A stretch of 64,000 nucleotides of DNA from Marivita sp046592965 (GCF_046592965.1 NZ_JBISBV010000006.1:1-64000); one strand, 5' to 3'. Positions 52,135 to 61,230 are shown, counted from the stretch's first letter. The notes: generated by a model from the sequence alone, not told the origin. Translations and numbers: made by a program.

Positions 52135-52699
52135 TGTGCAACTGGCGCTTGGCGGCGCGAGCTTCGACGGTCTGGTGAAGATCGAGGAACTGGCCGGGCA
52201 GGGCATGATTACCCTGCGCGGTGATCTGGGCGACACAGCCATCGCCGGGGCGGTCAAAGACGTGTTCGGCGTCGCGTTGCCCGGCCAGCGCGGCACCGCT
52301 TTTGCGGAAGGCAAGGGCGCGCTCTGGATGTCGCCGGACGAGGCGTTTTTGCTCTGCGACTATGACGAGGCGCAAAAGCTGGCCGATGATCTGGCGGCGA
52401 AGCTGTCGGATGTTCATGCGCTGGTGGTCAACACCTCGGATGCACGGTCGGTGTTCCGCCTCAAGGGCCGCGCACTGCGCGAGGTTCTGGCCAAGCTCGC
52501 GCCGGTCGACATGAGCCCCGGCGGTTTCGAGCCGGGCGAGGTGCGGCGCACGCGGCTTGCGCAGGTCGCCGCCGCGTTCTGGATGGACGATGCAGGCAGC
52601 GCGCGAGTGGTGTGCTTTCGCTCTGTTGCGGCCTACATGTTCGGTATCCTGAGGGCTGCGGCTGACGAAAACTCTGCGGTGAACCATTTCGCATCTTGA
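52127..52699 (+). CDS. soxG: Sarcosine oxidase gamma subunit
   Basis: A 190-residue subunit related to the GcvT barrel: KIEELAGQGMITLRGDLGD, WMSPDEAFLLCDYDEAQKLADDLAAKL, NTSDARSVFRLKGRALREVLAKLAPVDMSPGGFEPGEVRRTRLAQVAAAFW. Start at 52127, 11 bases after GAAGGAGAA. Completes the soxBDAG operon; the heterotetramer also needs the alpha, beta and delta subunits encoded upstream. Confidence 0.92.
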   Translation: MSDVQLALGGASFDGLVKIEELAGQGMITLRGDLGDTAIAGAVKDVFGVALPGQRGTAFAEGKGALWMSPDEAFLLCDYDEAQKLADDLAAKLSDVHALVVNTSDARSVFRLKGRALREVLAKLAPVDMSPGGFEPGEVRRTRLAQVAAAFWMDDAGSARVVCFRSVAAYMFGILRAAADENSAVNHFAS

Positions 52700-52821
52700 T
52701 GCGTTGTCTTGGAAGAGGGCCGCAGTGATGCGGGTCGATGCGGCGCGGGCTTGACCTTACGCCATCACGGCATCACGAATGGCTCTTGCGTAATTTGACG
52801 TATCTAACAGGGGGACACCCA

Positions 52822-53430
52822 ATGGCTTTCGAACTTCCCGATCTTCCGTATGCCCACGACGCTCTAGCCAGCAAAGGCATGTCCAAGGAAACCTTGGAAT
52901 ATCACCACGATATTCACCACAAGGCCTATGTCGACAACGGCAACAAGGCGATCAAGGGCACCGAGTGGGAGAACAAATCGCTCGAGGAGATCATCAAGGG
53001 CACCTATGATCCCAACGCCGTGGCGCAAAGCGGCATTTTCAACAACATCAGCCAGCTTTGGAATCACAACCAGTTCTGGGAAATGATGACCCCCGACGAG
53101 AAGAAGATGCCCGGTGATCTGGAAAGCCGCGTGAAGGACGCCTTTGGAACCGTCGACAAGTTCAAGGAAGAGTTTTCGGCCGCAGGCGGCGGACAGTTCG
53201 GGTCCGGCTGGGCGTGGCTCGTCGTTGACAAGGACGGCTCGCTCAAGGTGACGAAAACGGAAAACGGGGTGAACCCCGTGTGCTTCGGTCAGACCGCGCT
53301 TCTGGGCTGCGACGTTTGGGAGCACAGCTATTACATCGATTTCCGGAACAAGCGCCCGGCGTATCTGACCAACTTCCTCGACAATCTGGTCGATTGGGAA
53401 AACGTGGCAGAGCGTCTGTCCAACGCCTAA
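52822..53430 (+). CDS. sodB: Iron/manganese superoxide dismutase
   Basis: A 202-residue Fe/Mn-SOD. Metal ligands are visible as His28 (YHHDIHHKAY), the His in QLWNHNQFW, and the Asp and His of LLGCDVWEHSYYIDFRN. It has a Gln in SQLWNH (iron-type position) and another in GGGQFGSGW (manganese-type position), so metal preference is not decided; alphaproteobacterial SODs of this type can be cambialistic. ATG at 52822 follows GGGGA. It may detoxify radicals, while sox generates H2O2, so adjacency alone does not prove coupling. Followed by a terminator. Confidence 0.94.
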   Translation: MAFELPDLPYAHDALASKGMSKETLEYHHDIHHKAYVDNGNKAIKGTEWENKSLEEIIKGTYDPNAVAQSGIFNNISQLWNHNQFWEMMTPDEKKMPGDLESRVKDAFGTVDKFKEEFSAAGGGQFGSGWAWLVVDKDGSLKVTKTENGVNPVCFGQTALLGCDVWEHSYYIDFRNKRPAYLTNFLDNLVDWENVAERLSNA

Positions 53431-53453
53431 TTGCAACTCTAGGCACAAGAAAG

Positions 53454-53481
53454 GCCCCGCCGTTTCCGGTGGGGCTTTTTT
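53454..53481 (+). terminator. Rho-independent terminator after sodB
   Basis: Arms GCCCCGCC (53454-53461) and GGTGGGGC (53468-53475), with one G-T wobble and a six-base loop, followed by TTTTTT at 53476-53481. It lies 23 bases after the sodB stop and is well formed. Confidence 0.9.
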
Positions 53482-53593
53482 GCGGATAGGACTTTCATAT
53501 TGTGGAGAGATTTGTTTTGCCTGATCCCTGACGCTTGGGCATGACGTGATCTGCGCACTTGAGAGACCCCGAAACGAGAGAGACGGAAACCCC

Positions 53594-54484
53594 ATGATCG
53601 ACCTTACGAACCTGCGCGGCGTGGTGCCGTATCTGCCCACTCCGCTCACGTCTGACGGAGCGGTGGACGAGGCCGCCTTGAAGCGCCTTTGCCATCATCT
53701 GATTGACGCGGGTGTGCACGGGCTCACGCCGCTGGGTTCGACCGGAGAATTTGCATATCTCGATTTTGCGGCCAAGGAGCGGGTGGTTTCTGCAACCATA
53801 GAGGCCGCGGGCGGTCGGGTTCCGGTGATTGCCGGCGTGGCGGCGACCACGACGCCGGATGCGATCGCGCAGGCCAAGCGATGGGCAGAGCTTGGTGCCG
53901 ACGGGATCCTGGCTGTCATGGAAGCCTATTTTCCCATCCCGGAGTCGGGCGTTGTGGCGTATTTCACCGCAGTGGCCGATGCGACCGATTTGCCTGTCAC
54001 GCTGTATACCAATCCGAATTTTCAACGCTCCGATCTGTCATTGGACGCTATCGACACGCTGTCGCATCATCCCAATATCCTGTTCGTCAAGGATGCCTCG
54101 ACCAACACCGGGCGACTGCTGTCGATCCTCAACCAGACCGAAGGCAGGATCGGGGTGTTTGCAGCCTCGTCGCACATCACCACGGCGGTGATGCTGATCG
54201 GTGGGCGGGGGTGGCTTGCCGGTCCGTCTTGCCTGATCCCGAAACAAAGCGTGCGCCTTTTCGAGCTTTGCGAGGCGCGCAAATGGGATGACGCCATGGC
54301 GCTTCAGAAAGAGCTTTGGGCGGTCAATCAGGTGTTTGCCAAGTTCAACCTTGCAGGTGCGGTCAAGGCCGGTTTGAAGTTGCAAGGCTTCGATTGCGGC
54401 GATCCGGCGCGACCACAGGCCCCGTTGTCTGACGCACAGGTCGATGCCGTGCGGCACGTTCTCGAGCGGGTGGGCGCGCTGTAA
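53594..54484 (+). CDS. DapA-family dihydrodipicolinate synthase-like aldolase/lyase
   Basis: A 296-residue TIM barrel of the DapA/NAL class I aldolase family. The Schiff-base lysine is Lys166 (LFVKDAS) and the conserved tyrosine is Tyr138 (LYTNPN); the phosphate/carboxylate-binding GLTPLGSTGEFAYL is at about residue 40. True DapA, N-acetylneuraminate lyase and keto-sugar-acid aldolases share these motifs, and the loop after GSTGE is not diagnostic. No lysine-synthesis neighbours are present, so I do not call dapA. Confidence 0.8.
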   Translation: MIDLTNLRGVVPYLPTPLTSDGAVDEAALKRLCHHLIDAGVHGLTPLGSTGEFAYLDFAAKERVVSATIEAAGGRVPVIAGVAATTTPDAIAQAKRWAELGADGILAVMEAYFPIPESGVVAYFTAVADATDLPVTLYTNPNFQRSDLSLDAIDTLSHHPNILFVKDASTNTGRLLSILNQTEGRIGVFAASSHITTAVMLIGGRGWLAGPSCLIPKQSVRLFELCEARKWDDAMALQKELWAVNQVFAKFNLAGAVKAGLKLQGFDCGDPARPQAPLSDAQVDAVRHVLERVGAL

Positions 54485-54518
54485 GGCGTTTGCGCCGATG
54501 CCGGCGAAGGAGTTTGGT

Positions 54519-55469
54519 ATGACAGATACCCGAAAAGGTGTTCTGGCGCTCGTGAGTGCGTGCATCGCGTGGGGGCTGTCGTCGATTTTCTACAAGGCTC
54601 TTGTCGGAGTTGATCCGGCAGAGGTTCTGGCGCATCGCACATTGTGGTCGTTGTTCTTTTTCGCGGGCGTTCTGCTTGTTCAAGGACGCATTTCGGCGTT
54701 GTGGCACGCTGTGTCGCATCGCGCCTCGCTCAAGATCATCGTGCTTGCGGCAGTGATGATCTCGTCCAACTGGTTCCTGTTCATCTGGTCCATTCACTCG
54801 GGCCGCGCCACCGAAGCCTCTTTGGGATACTATATCTTTCCGCTTGTGGCGGTTGTGTTCGGACGTCTGATGTTCGGCGAACGGCTTTCGAACCTGCAAT
54901 GGGTGGCGGTCGGGTTGGCGGTCGCTGCGGTTCTGACGTTGACAGTGGGATTGCGCATCGTGCCGTGGATCCCGCTGGGTCTGGCGGCATCCTTCGGGCT
55001 CTACGGCGTGTTGAAGAAGCGGCTTGATCTGGGGCCGGTCGTGTCGGTCACCGCCGAGGTGTTCCTGCTGTCGCCGCTTGCGCTGGGTTGGTTGTTGATG
55101 TTGCACCTGGGGCAGGGCGGCGCGTTCGGCGACGATTTGCGACAAAGCCTGTTGCTCTGCGCCTCGGGTGTTGTGACCGGAGCGCCGTTGATCCTGTTCG
55201 CCTACGGCGCGCGGCGTTTGGCGATGTCGACGGTGGGGTTGTTGCAATACATCAATCCGACGCTGCAATTCGTCGTCGCGGTCGCGATCTTTGGCGAGCC
55301 GTTCAGCACCATTCATCTGGCGGCGTTTTCGCTGATCTGGACGGCACTGGCGCTTTATTCCTCCAGCGCGGTGCGCCAGGACAAGGCGCGTCGGAGGGCC
55401 AGGATGGTGTCCGAAGCCGAGGTTGCCGTTTCCTCGAGTTCAAGCAGCGAGGCATCGGCAAAGCCCTGA
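54519..55469 (+). CDS. rarD: RarD/EamA-family transporter
   Basis: A 316-residue inner-membrane protein with ten predicted helices in two EamA repeats. RarD-specific segments include GVLALVSACIAWGLSSIFYKAL, EVLAHRTLWSLFF, SSNWFLFIWSIHSGRATEASLGYYIFPLVAV, SFGLYGVLKK and LLQYINPTLQFVVAV. Substrate not known with certainty. AAGGAG precedes the ATG at 54519. The last ~25 residues (MVSEAEVAVSSSSSSEASAKP) are low complexity and read over the 3' remnant of a pseudogene on the opposite strand, so the original C-terminus may have been shorter. Confidence 0.87.
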   Translation: MTDTRKGVLALVSACIAWGLSSIFYKALVGVDPAEVLAHRTLWSLFFFAGVLLVQGRISALWHAVSHRASLKIIVLAAVMISSNWFLFIWSIHSGRATEASLGYYIFPLVAVVFGRLMFGERLSNLQWVAVGLAVAAVLTLTVGLRIVPWIPLGLAASFGLYGVLKKRLDLGPVVSVTAEVFLLSPLALGWLLMLHLGQGGAFGDDLRQSLLLCASGVVTGAPLILFAYGARRLAMSTVGLLQYINPTLQFVVAVAIFGEPFSTIHLAAFSLIWTALALYSSSAVRQDKARRRARMVSEAEVAVSSSSSSEASAKP

Positions 55470-55679
55470 TCGAGCAGATGCGACAGGCACGTGTCGGATG
55501 GGTGCAATACCCCCGATCTCGAGCGGGAAGATCGGTTCGGATTGCAGGTCGATCTGCCGCCAAGGTGGTAACGTCGAGGACCACTTCCAAAGAGACCGCT
55601 CTGCTTTGACGACATCGGCAACTGTCGGATCCGCCCCCGCGCGTGAGCCACAATTGACACAGATGCACTTGGAACGCAT
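55379..55679 (-). pseudogene. Decayed LOG-family (TIGR00730) nucleotide hydrolase remnant
   Basis: On the minus strand from 55679 the reading starts MRSKCICVNCGSRAGADPTV, close to the first strand of LOG-family Rossmann proteins (cytokinin-type riboside phosphohydrolases), then loses similarity at about 55596. In a frame shifted by one base, 55489-55379 reads SHLLDQGFADASLLELEETA and continues with ILALRRALS, like the C-terminal helix of the same family (GF-A--S---L). The central ~120 residues, including the GGG phosphate loop, are missing. I infer an internal deletion plus frameshift. Neither part can make a working enzyme. Judgement is by eye and needs a profile search. Confidence 0.5.
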
Positions 55680-55792
55680 GGGCGTTGTCCTTGACAAAGC
55701 TATGGGATTTGCCTCGTGATACCTGCGTTGGTAGTGACGCTCAACCGCGGCATCGGCTTATTCCCGTATGCCCTGCAATCGCCTGGGATGTG

Positions 55793-57064
55793 ATGAGCAA
55801 ATTCGCGTTGGCACATGGAAAGTCCGGGCTGATGCTTGGAGGCGCAGCCGCATTGGCAGCGATTGCGGTCGCGCTTGCGTTCAGCGGACGGTTCGCGCCA
55901 TCGCCTTCTGTGCAAGATGTCCCGCCGGAAATCGCATCTGTCGAACGGAGCGAAGGGATATCACCGGATGCTGCTGGACCATCGGTAGAGCCGCGCGCGG
56001 ACGTCACGCCCGATGCGCTCGAAGACGAGAACATCACACCGATTCCGCCGACACCGGGCTTTGATGTTGTCCGGATCTCCCCGGACGGTCAGGCGCTGAT
56101 CGCCGGCACCGCGCCCGGTGGGAGCGAAGTGTTCGTGATGGTTGATGGTGCAGAGAAAAGCTCTGCCGTGGTGGATGCCGCGGGAAAATTCGTGGCATTT
56201 CTTGACCTGCCGAAAAGCGATGCGCCCCGTGTCATCAGCCTGGTGTCCTCCGGTGATGACGGGCGGGTCGAGAGTATGGATCAGGTGATTGTCTCTCCCT
56301 CCGTCGCGTCGCCCGACCTCCCTGCGGTTTTCGGTCTGGCCGATGATCTGACAATCGCCGCGGGTTCGGCGGCGATGATGGAAGGCGAGCCGGAAGCTGA
56401 AGCCGACGCGTCAATCCCGTCGGCAGCCGAGTCCGAGAAAGACCCGCGCGTCGCCGCCGTCGCAGGGAACGATCCCGCCGACCCTGACAGCGTGTCAGGG
56501 GGTGCCAGTGAATCGCCGCAGAGCGATGCGTCCGCGCCGGCCGTGATCCTGTCGACGCAAGACGGGGTCGAGGTGCTGCAATCCGCAGGCACCACGCCGC
56601 AAACGATCGACCAGATCGCGCTTGATGCAATCACTTACGAAAGCGCGGAGTCGGTCACCTTGAGCGGGCGCGGCGCGGCTGATGAATATGTGCGCGTCTA
56701 TCTGGACAACCAACCCGTGCTGACGACCGAGATCGATGAGGATGGTCGTTGGCGCGCGGATTTGCCGAATGTGGACAGCGGAACCTACACGCTGCGCATC
56801 GATGCCGTCAGCCAGAGTGGACAGGTCGCATCGCGCGTCGAAAGCCCGTTCCAACGCGCCGACCGTGAGACGCTCGAATCCACCGTTGACGCCAGCGGCG
56901 GCGCGCAGGTTGTCACGGTTCAACCGGGCAACACGCTTTGGGCCATTGCACGCGACCGCTATGGCGAAGGTCCGGCCTATGTCCGGGTGTTTGACGCCAA
57001 CCGGGATCGCATCAGAGACCCCGACCTGATTTATCCCGGTCAGGTCTTTGCGATTCCCGATTGA
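55793..57064 (+). CDS. LysM-domain envelope protein with Ig-like repeats
   Basis: A 423-residue protein. An N-terminal signal anchor (LMLGGAAALAAIAVALAFSG) is followed by an acidic Pro/Ser/Ala-rich linker. Two beta-rich Ig-like modules are visible: FDVVRISPDGQALIAGTAPGGSEVFVMVDG and ESVTLSGRGAADEYVRVYLDNQPV, separated by a disordered acidic stretch. The C-terminal ~50 residues are one LysM (VVTVQPGNTLWAIARDRYGEG, ending YPGQVFAIPD) that binds peptidoglycan glycan strands. Start is poorly supported (no clear Shine-Dalgarno); an upstream ATG at 55685 is less likely. Confidence 0.8.
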   Translation: MSKFALAHGKSGLMLGGAAALAAIAVALAFSGRFAPSPSVQDVPPEIASVERSEGISPDAAGPSVEPRADVTPDALEDENITPIPPTPGFDVVRISPDGQALIAGTAPGGSEVFVMVDGAEKSSAVVDAAGKFVAFLDLPKSDAPRVISLVSSGDDGRVESMDQVIVSPSVASPDLPAVFGLADDLTIAAGSAAMMEGEPEAEADASIPSAAESEKDPRVAAVAGNDPADPDSVSGGASESPQSDASAPAVILSTQDGVEVLQSAGTTPQTIDQIALDAITYESAESVTLSGRGAADEYVRVYLDNQPVLTTEIDEDGRWRADLPNVDSGTYTLRIDAVSQSGQVASRVESPFQRADRETLESTVDASGGAQVVTVQPGNTLWAIARDRYGEGPAYVRVFDANRDRIRDPDLIYPGQVFAIPD

Positions 57065-57232
57065 AACCATGCGTGGCAGAGTGCACTGCACTGTCTGATC
57101 ACAAGTGCATTCACCTGCACATTTGGGGGGTTGTCGGATGCCCTCCGCGATATATAGTCGAGCTGTGACCGCCGGGGCGGGCTACCGTCCTGACGCTGCA
57201 ACAGGCAGACAGATCAGGAGACCTAACGTTCG

Positions 57233-57817
57233 ATGGACGGCAATTTTAGAACGGCATTCGTGCGCGAGCCGGCGGTGCTGCGGCACCATCCTGCCCTTGT
57301 TCTAAACGCGGATTACAGGCCGCTTTCCTACTATCCTCTATCGCTTTGGCCGTGGCAGGATGCGGTGAAGGCGGCGTTCCTCGACAGGGTGGATATCGTG
57401 GCCGAATACGACGAGGTGGTCCGAAGCCCCTCGATGACGCTTCGAATTCCAAGCGTCGTTGTGCTGAAAGACTATGTCAAACCTCAAAAGCGCGTGGCCT
57501 TCACGCGCTTTAATCTTTTCTTGAGGGACGAATTTCAATGTCAGTATTGCGGAGCAACCGGCGATCTGACGTTCGATCATGTCGTGCCCCGCGCGTCGGG
57601 CGGGATCACGTCATGGGAAAACGTCGTTGCCGCGTGTGCGCCGTGCAATCTGCGCAAAGGGTCCAAGAGCCTGCGCCGCGCGGGGTTGTCCTTGCGCAAA
57701 CCACCGCGCCAACCCGGCGCGCAGGAATTGCTCAACATGGGCCGCAAATTTCCGCCCAACCACCTGCACGACAGTTGGATGGATTTCCTTTACTGGGACG
57801 CGGAACTGGAGGCTTAG
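57233..57817 (+). CDS. HNH endonuclease family protein
   Basis: A 194-residue protein with a C-terminal HNH domain of the zinc type: CQYCG about residue 103, then TFDHVVPRASGG, NVVAACAPCNLRKGSKS, giving two CxxC pairs and the His-Asp-His catalytic centre. The N-terminal half (HPALVLNADYRPLSYYPLSLWPWQDAVKAAFLDRV) is conserved in widespread chromosomal HNH proteins that are not restriction enzymes and whose target is unknown. No methylase nearby. Convergent with eda. Confidence 0.87.
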   Translation: MDGNFRTAFVREPAVLRHHPALVLNADYRPLSYYPLSLWPWQDAVKAAFLDRVDIVAEYDEVVRSPSMTLRIPSVVVLKDYVKPQKRVAFTRFNLFLRDEFQCQYCGATGDLTFDHVVPRASGGITSWENVVAACAPCNLRKGSKSLRRAGLSLRKPPRQPGAQELLNMGRKFPPNHLHDSWMDFLYWDAELEA

Positions 57818-57828
57818 GAACGCGGAGC

Positions 57829-58473
57829 CTAACGCCCCAGCTGAGACGCCTCGCGGGCCAGCGCTTCGATACCGGCCCAGTCACGGTTTGCGATCAGCTC
57901 GCCCGGCGCAACCCAGCTGCCGCCAGCGCAGAGTGTGTTGGACAGGCTCAGATACGTTTCAGCATTTTTCAATGACACGCCGCCGGTCGGGCAGAAGCGC
58001 ACTTGCGGAATCGGCGCGCCAATGGCCTTGAGTGCCGGAGCGCCACCGTTGGCTTCGGCTGGAAAGAATTTCTGAACCGTATAGCCGCGCTCCAGAAGCG
58101 CCATCGCTTCGGACGCGGTTGCCGCGCCGGGCAGGAGAGGCAGATCGGCGGCTTCGCAGGCGTCGAGCAACCGGTCCGTCGCGCCGGGCGACACTCCGAA
58201 CCGCGCACCGGCATCGACAGCGGCAGTGACGTCCTCGGGTGTGAGCAACGTCCCCGCACCCACGACCCCACCCTCGACGCGCGCCATTTCGCGGATCGCG
58301 TCCAAGGCTGCCGGAGTGCGCAAGGTCACTTCGAGAACCGGCAATCCGCCCGCCACCAACGCCTCTGCCAGCGGTCGCGCGATGCTTGCATCATCGACCA
58401 CCAGCACCGGTATGATCGGCGCCAAACGGCACAGTTTTTCGGTTTCAATGCTGGCATTTTCAGGCGTGATCAT
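57829..58473 (-). CDS. eda: KDPG aldolase (2-dehydro-3-deoxyphosphogluconate aldolase)
   Basis: A 214-residue class I aldolase that splits KDPG into pyruvate and glyceraldehyde-3-phosphate in the Entner-Doudoroff pathway. Catalytic Glu in VLEVTLRT, GVVGAGTLLTPEDVTAAVDAGARFGVSPG, Schiff-base Lys in YTVQKFFPAE, and PTGGVSLKNAETYL for phosphate binding. Directly downstream of edd, 42 bases apart, on the same strand. Confidence 0.94.
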   Translation of the reverse strand: MITPENASIETEKLCRLAPIIPVLVVDDASIARPLAEALVAGGLPVLEVTLRTPAALDAIREMARVEGGVVGAGTLLTPEDVTAAVDAGARFGVSPGATDRLLDACEAADLPLLPGAATASEAMALLERGYTVQKFFPAEANGGAPALKAIGAPIPQVRFCPTGGVSLKNAETYLSLSNTLCAGGSWVAPGELIANRDWAGIEALAREASQLGR

Positions 58474-58515
58474 GTGTCTTTCCAGTATGTTACAAGCGTT
58501 CTTTCAGAAAAAACC

Positions 58516-60327
58516 TTAGACAACGACGCCAGCGCCGGTTTCCGCAAGCCCGACATTGGCGCGAAACGCCGCAAACAGCTCGCGTCCGACGCCGTGGCCG
58601 TTGTCACGCAAATCCGCGGGCACTGGTTCGCGAGCCTCAAAGCCTTCGGCGAGACAGTCGATGGTGCCGGACACCGCGTCGACCCGCACGATGTCGCCAT
58701 CGCGCACCTTGGCCAGAGGGCCGCCATGCGCGGCTTCGGGGCTGACATGGATGGCAGACGGCACCTTGCCCGATGCACCCGACATGCGCCCGTCGGTCAC
58801 CAGCGCGACCTTCAAACCCCGGTCCTGTAGCACGGCAAGCGTCGGGGTCAGCGAATGGAGCTCGGGCATGCCGTTGGAGCTTGGTCCCTGGAACCGCACG
58901 ACCACCACTGTGTCTTCGGTAAATTCCCCATTCTTGAACGCCAGCTTCACGTCGTTCTGGTCGTGGAAGATCCGGGCCTTGGCTTCGATCACATGACGCT
59001 CCGGCGCAACGGCAGAGGTCTTCATCATCCCTTTGCCAAGATTGCCCGCCAGTTGCTTGAGCCCGCCGGTCGGTTGGAACGGATCAGACGCCGGACGCAG
59101 GATCTTGTCGTTCTGTGATTCGCCCGCTCCGGGGTGATAGACGACACTGCCGCCGACGAGCTTGGGTTCCTGAGAATAAAGCGACAGGCCGTCTCCGGCG
59201 ATGGTCTTCACGTCGTTCTGCAACAGACCAGCCTCAAGCAATTCGCCAATCATGTATCCAAGGCCGCCAGCCGCATGAAAATGGTTCACGTCGGCCAGAC
59301 CGTTGGGATAGACCTTGGCCATCAGCGGTGTGACAGATGAAATTTCGTCGAAATCCTCGAGCCGCAGTTCCACACCAGCGGCACGGGCCATCGCGGGCAG
59401 ATGCAACACGAGGTTGGTGGAGCCACCCGTGGCCATCAGCCCGACCATGCCGTTCACGAAGGCCTTCTCGTCCAGAATGTCACAGACCGGGCGGTAGTCA
59501 TTGCCCAATCGGGTGATTTCCAGCGCACGTTCGGTTCCCGCGACGGTCAGCGCATCGCGCATCGGTGTGTTGGGATTGACGAACGACGCGCCGGGCAGGT
59601 GAAGCCCCATGAATTCCATGAGCATCTGGTTGGAATTCGCGGTGCCGTAGAACGTGCAGGTGCCGGGCGAATGATAGGACGCCATTTCGGCCTTCATCAA
59701 TGCGTCACGGTCCACTTCACCGGCGGCAAATTGCTGGCGTACCTTGGCTTTTTCGTCATTCGGCAAACCGGACGGCATGGGACCGGCGGGAAGAAAGATG
59801 CCGGGAATGTAGCCAAACGTGGCCGCCGCGATCACCAGACCCGGCACGATCTTGTCGCAGACACCGAGGTAGAGCGCGCTGTCGAAGACGTTGTGGCTGA
59901 GCCCGATGCCAGCCGCCAAGGCGATGACATCGCGCGAAAACAGGGACAGTTCCATTCCGACCTGGCCTTGGGTGACGCCGTCACACATCGCCGGAACGCC
60001 GCCGGCAACCTGCGCCGTGCCACCAGCGGTACGGGCGGCGGTGCGGATGATGTCGGGGAAGCGCTCGAACGGTTGGTGCGCGGAGAGCATGTCGTTATAG
60101 GCTGAAATGATGCCGATGTTGGGCGCACGCTCGGAGGCCAGTTTGTCCTGGTCCTCGCCTGCCGCGGCATAGGCGTGGGCCTGATTGCCGCAGGTCAGAT
60201 GGGCGCGGCGCGGGCCTTCTTCGGCGGCTTGCCGCATCCGACCGAGATATGTGCCGCGCGAAGCTTCAGAGCGCTCCCGAATACGGTCGGTGACCCGTTT
60301 GATAGTGTCGTTGAGTTCTTGTGCCAT
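58516..60327 (-). CDS. edd: 6-phosphogluconate dehydratase
   Basis: A 603-residue [4Fe-4S] dehydratase of the IlvD/Edd family forming KDPG from 6-phosphogluconate. Conserved segments: GIISAYNDMLSAHQPF, GGVPAMCDGVTQGQVGMELSLFSRDVIA (Cys ligand), SPGTCTFYGTANSNQMLMEFMGLHLPGAS (Cys ligand), NGMVGLMATGGSTNLVLHLPAMA, and VTDGRMSGASGKVPSAIHVSPEA. Forms the edd-eda operon. A 12-base palindrome lies 49-60 bases upstream. Confidence 0.95.
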   Translation of the reverse strand: MAQELNDTIKRVTDRIRERSEASRGTYLGRMRQAAEEGPRRAHLTCGNQAHAYAAAGEDQDKLASERAPNIGIISAYNDMLSAHQPFERFPDIIRTAARTAGGTAQVAGGVPAMCDGVTQGQVGMELSLFSRDVIALAAGIGLSHNVFDSALYLGVCDKIVPGLVIAAATFGYIPGIFLPAGPMPSGLPNDEKAKVRQQFAAGEVDRDALMKAEMASYHSPGTCTFYGTANSNQMLMEFMGLHLPGASFVNPNTPMRDALTVAGTERALEITRLGNDYRPVCDILDEKAFVNGMVGLMATGGSTNLVLHLPAMARAAGVELRLEDFDEISSVTPLMAKVYPNGLADVNHFHAAGGLGYMIGELLEAGLLQNDVKTIAGDGLSLYSQEPKLVGGSVVYHPGAGESQNDKILRPASDPFQPTGGLKQLAGNLGKGMMKTSAVAPERHVIEAKARIFHDQNDVKLAFKNGEFTEDTVVVVRFQGPSSNGMPELHSLTPTLAVLQDRGLKVALVTDGRMSGASGKVPSAIHVSPEAAHGGPLAKVRDGDIVRVDAVSGTIDCLAEGFEAREPVPADLRDNGHGVGRELFAAFRANVGLAETGAGVVV

Positions 60328-60375
60328 GTTGCCTCCGCGCGAAAACAGCCGTCGGTTTCGTCATGATGTACTTAA

Positions 60376-60387
60376 GTTAGCGCTAAC
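60376..60387. promoter_or_regulatory. LacI-type palindrome GTTAGCGCTAAC upstream of edd
   Basis: A perfect 12-base palindrome with central CG, centred about 55 bases before the edd ATG. LacI/GalR-family regulators of sugar catabolism bind sites of this form. The 10-base core is shared with 548-557 in front of ade. The regulator is not in the window. Confidence 0.6.
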
Positions 60388-60546
60388 AGTAAAGAGCTAT
60401 CTCCAAAAGGGTCTCTCTCACTCGTCCACGTCCAAGATCTGCTTGGCCTTGCGCCAAATTGTACGGTTTTTGCCCAGAACAGGCCGCTTTGTCCGGTTAC
60501 GCCCATGCCCGAGGACCACGAGCAGACGCTCCGAAAAGGAGGCCCC

Positions 60547-61182
60547 ATGAGACAAATTTTCAAAGCCGGTCTGGGACTTGCACTGATGGCATCGCTTGGT
60601 GCCTGTGCCGCGCCCAACACCGCCAGCCGTGCCGCGATGCCGGATGATGCGATGCTAGGATTCGCCCAACAGGACGTCACAATCGACAGTTTTACCGTGT
60701 CGGTGCCCAAATCCCTTACCGTGAACGAGCGTAACACGTACTATCCGCGTGGCGATATCGTCTGGCGCGGCGATCCGATCGGTGACCGGCACGCGCAGGT
60801 GCGCGAGATCTTCGAGGCGGGTTTGCGCAACGCGGCGCCTCGCATCAGCGGGACGCGCCCGGTGCGGATGGACATTCAGGTCACGCGGTTTCACGCTCTT
60901 TCGGAAAAGGCGCGTTACAGCGTGGGTGGGGTGCATGATATCGAATTCATGTACCGTTTGATCGACGTGACCACGGGACAGCAAATCGGTGCGACGCAAA
61001 CCGTCGATGCCGATCTCGAAGCGCTGGCGGGGCAGGCCGCAATGGTTGCGGACGCGCGCGGCAACACGCAAAAGGCCCGCATCGTGGCCCATCTCGGGTC
61101 GGTGTTGGTCGAGGAACTCACCGTCGCGGGCGGCCACCAGAACGCCAATCTCGGGATTTTGCAGGCGATCAACGATCTCTGA
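60547..61182 (+). CDS. Lipoprotein, DUF6778-like
   Basis: A 211-residue protein with a lipoprotein signal: MRQIFKAGLGLALMASLGAC, with a lipobox LGAC. The mature part has the conserved-looking segment TIDSFTVSVPKSLTVNERNTYYPRGDIVWRGDPIGDRHAQVREIFEAGL and a later VDADLEALAGQAAMVADARGNTQKARIVAHLGSVL. I think it belongs to the family named DUF6778, found in Rhodobacterales, but I cannot check. Strong AAAAGGAGG before the ATG at 60547. Divergent from edd-eda. Confidence 0.7.
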   Translation: MRQIFKAGLGLALMASLGACAAPNTASRAAMPDDAMLGFAQQDVTIDSFTVSVPKSLTVNERNTYYPRGDIVWRGDPIGDRHAQVREIFEAGLRNAAPRISGTRPVRMDIQVTRFHALSEKARYSVGGVHDIEFMYRLIDVTTGQQIGATQTVDADLEALAGQAAMVADARGNTQKARIVAHLGSVLVEELTVAGGHQNANLGILQAINDL

Positions 61183-61230
61183 GCGGAACCGGGCTTTCGC
61201 CTGTGCCAAGAGCGGATTAAAGGGGGCGGC

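Noticed and set aside
55440..55609. Plus-strand reading with a GNAT-like phrase (RGIGKALIEQMRQ)
   Set aside because: Short phrase with no acetyltransferase context; it is the complement of the LOG C-terminal remnant and continues from a wrong frame of rarD.
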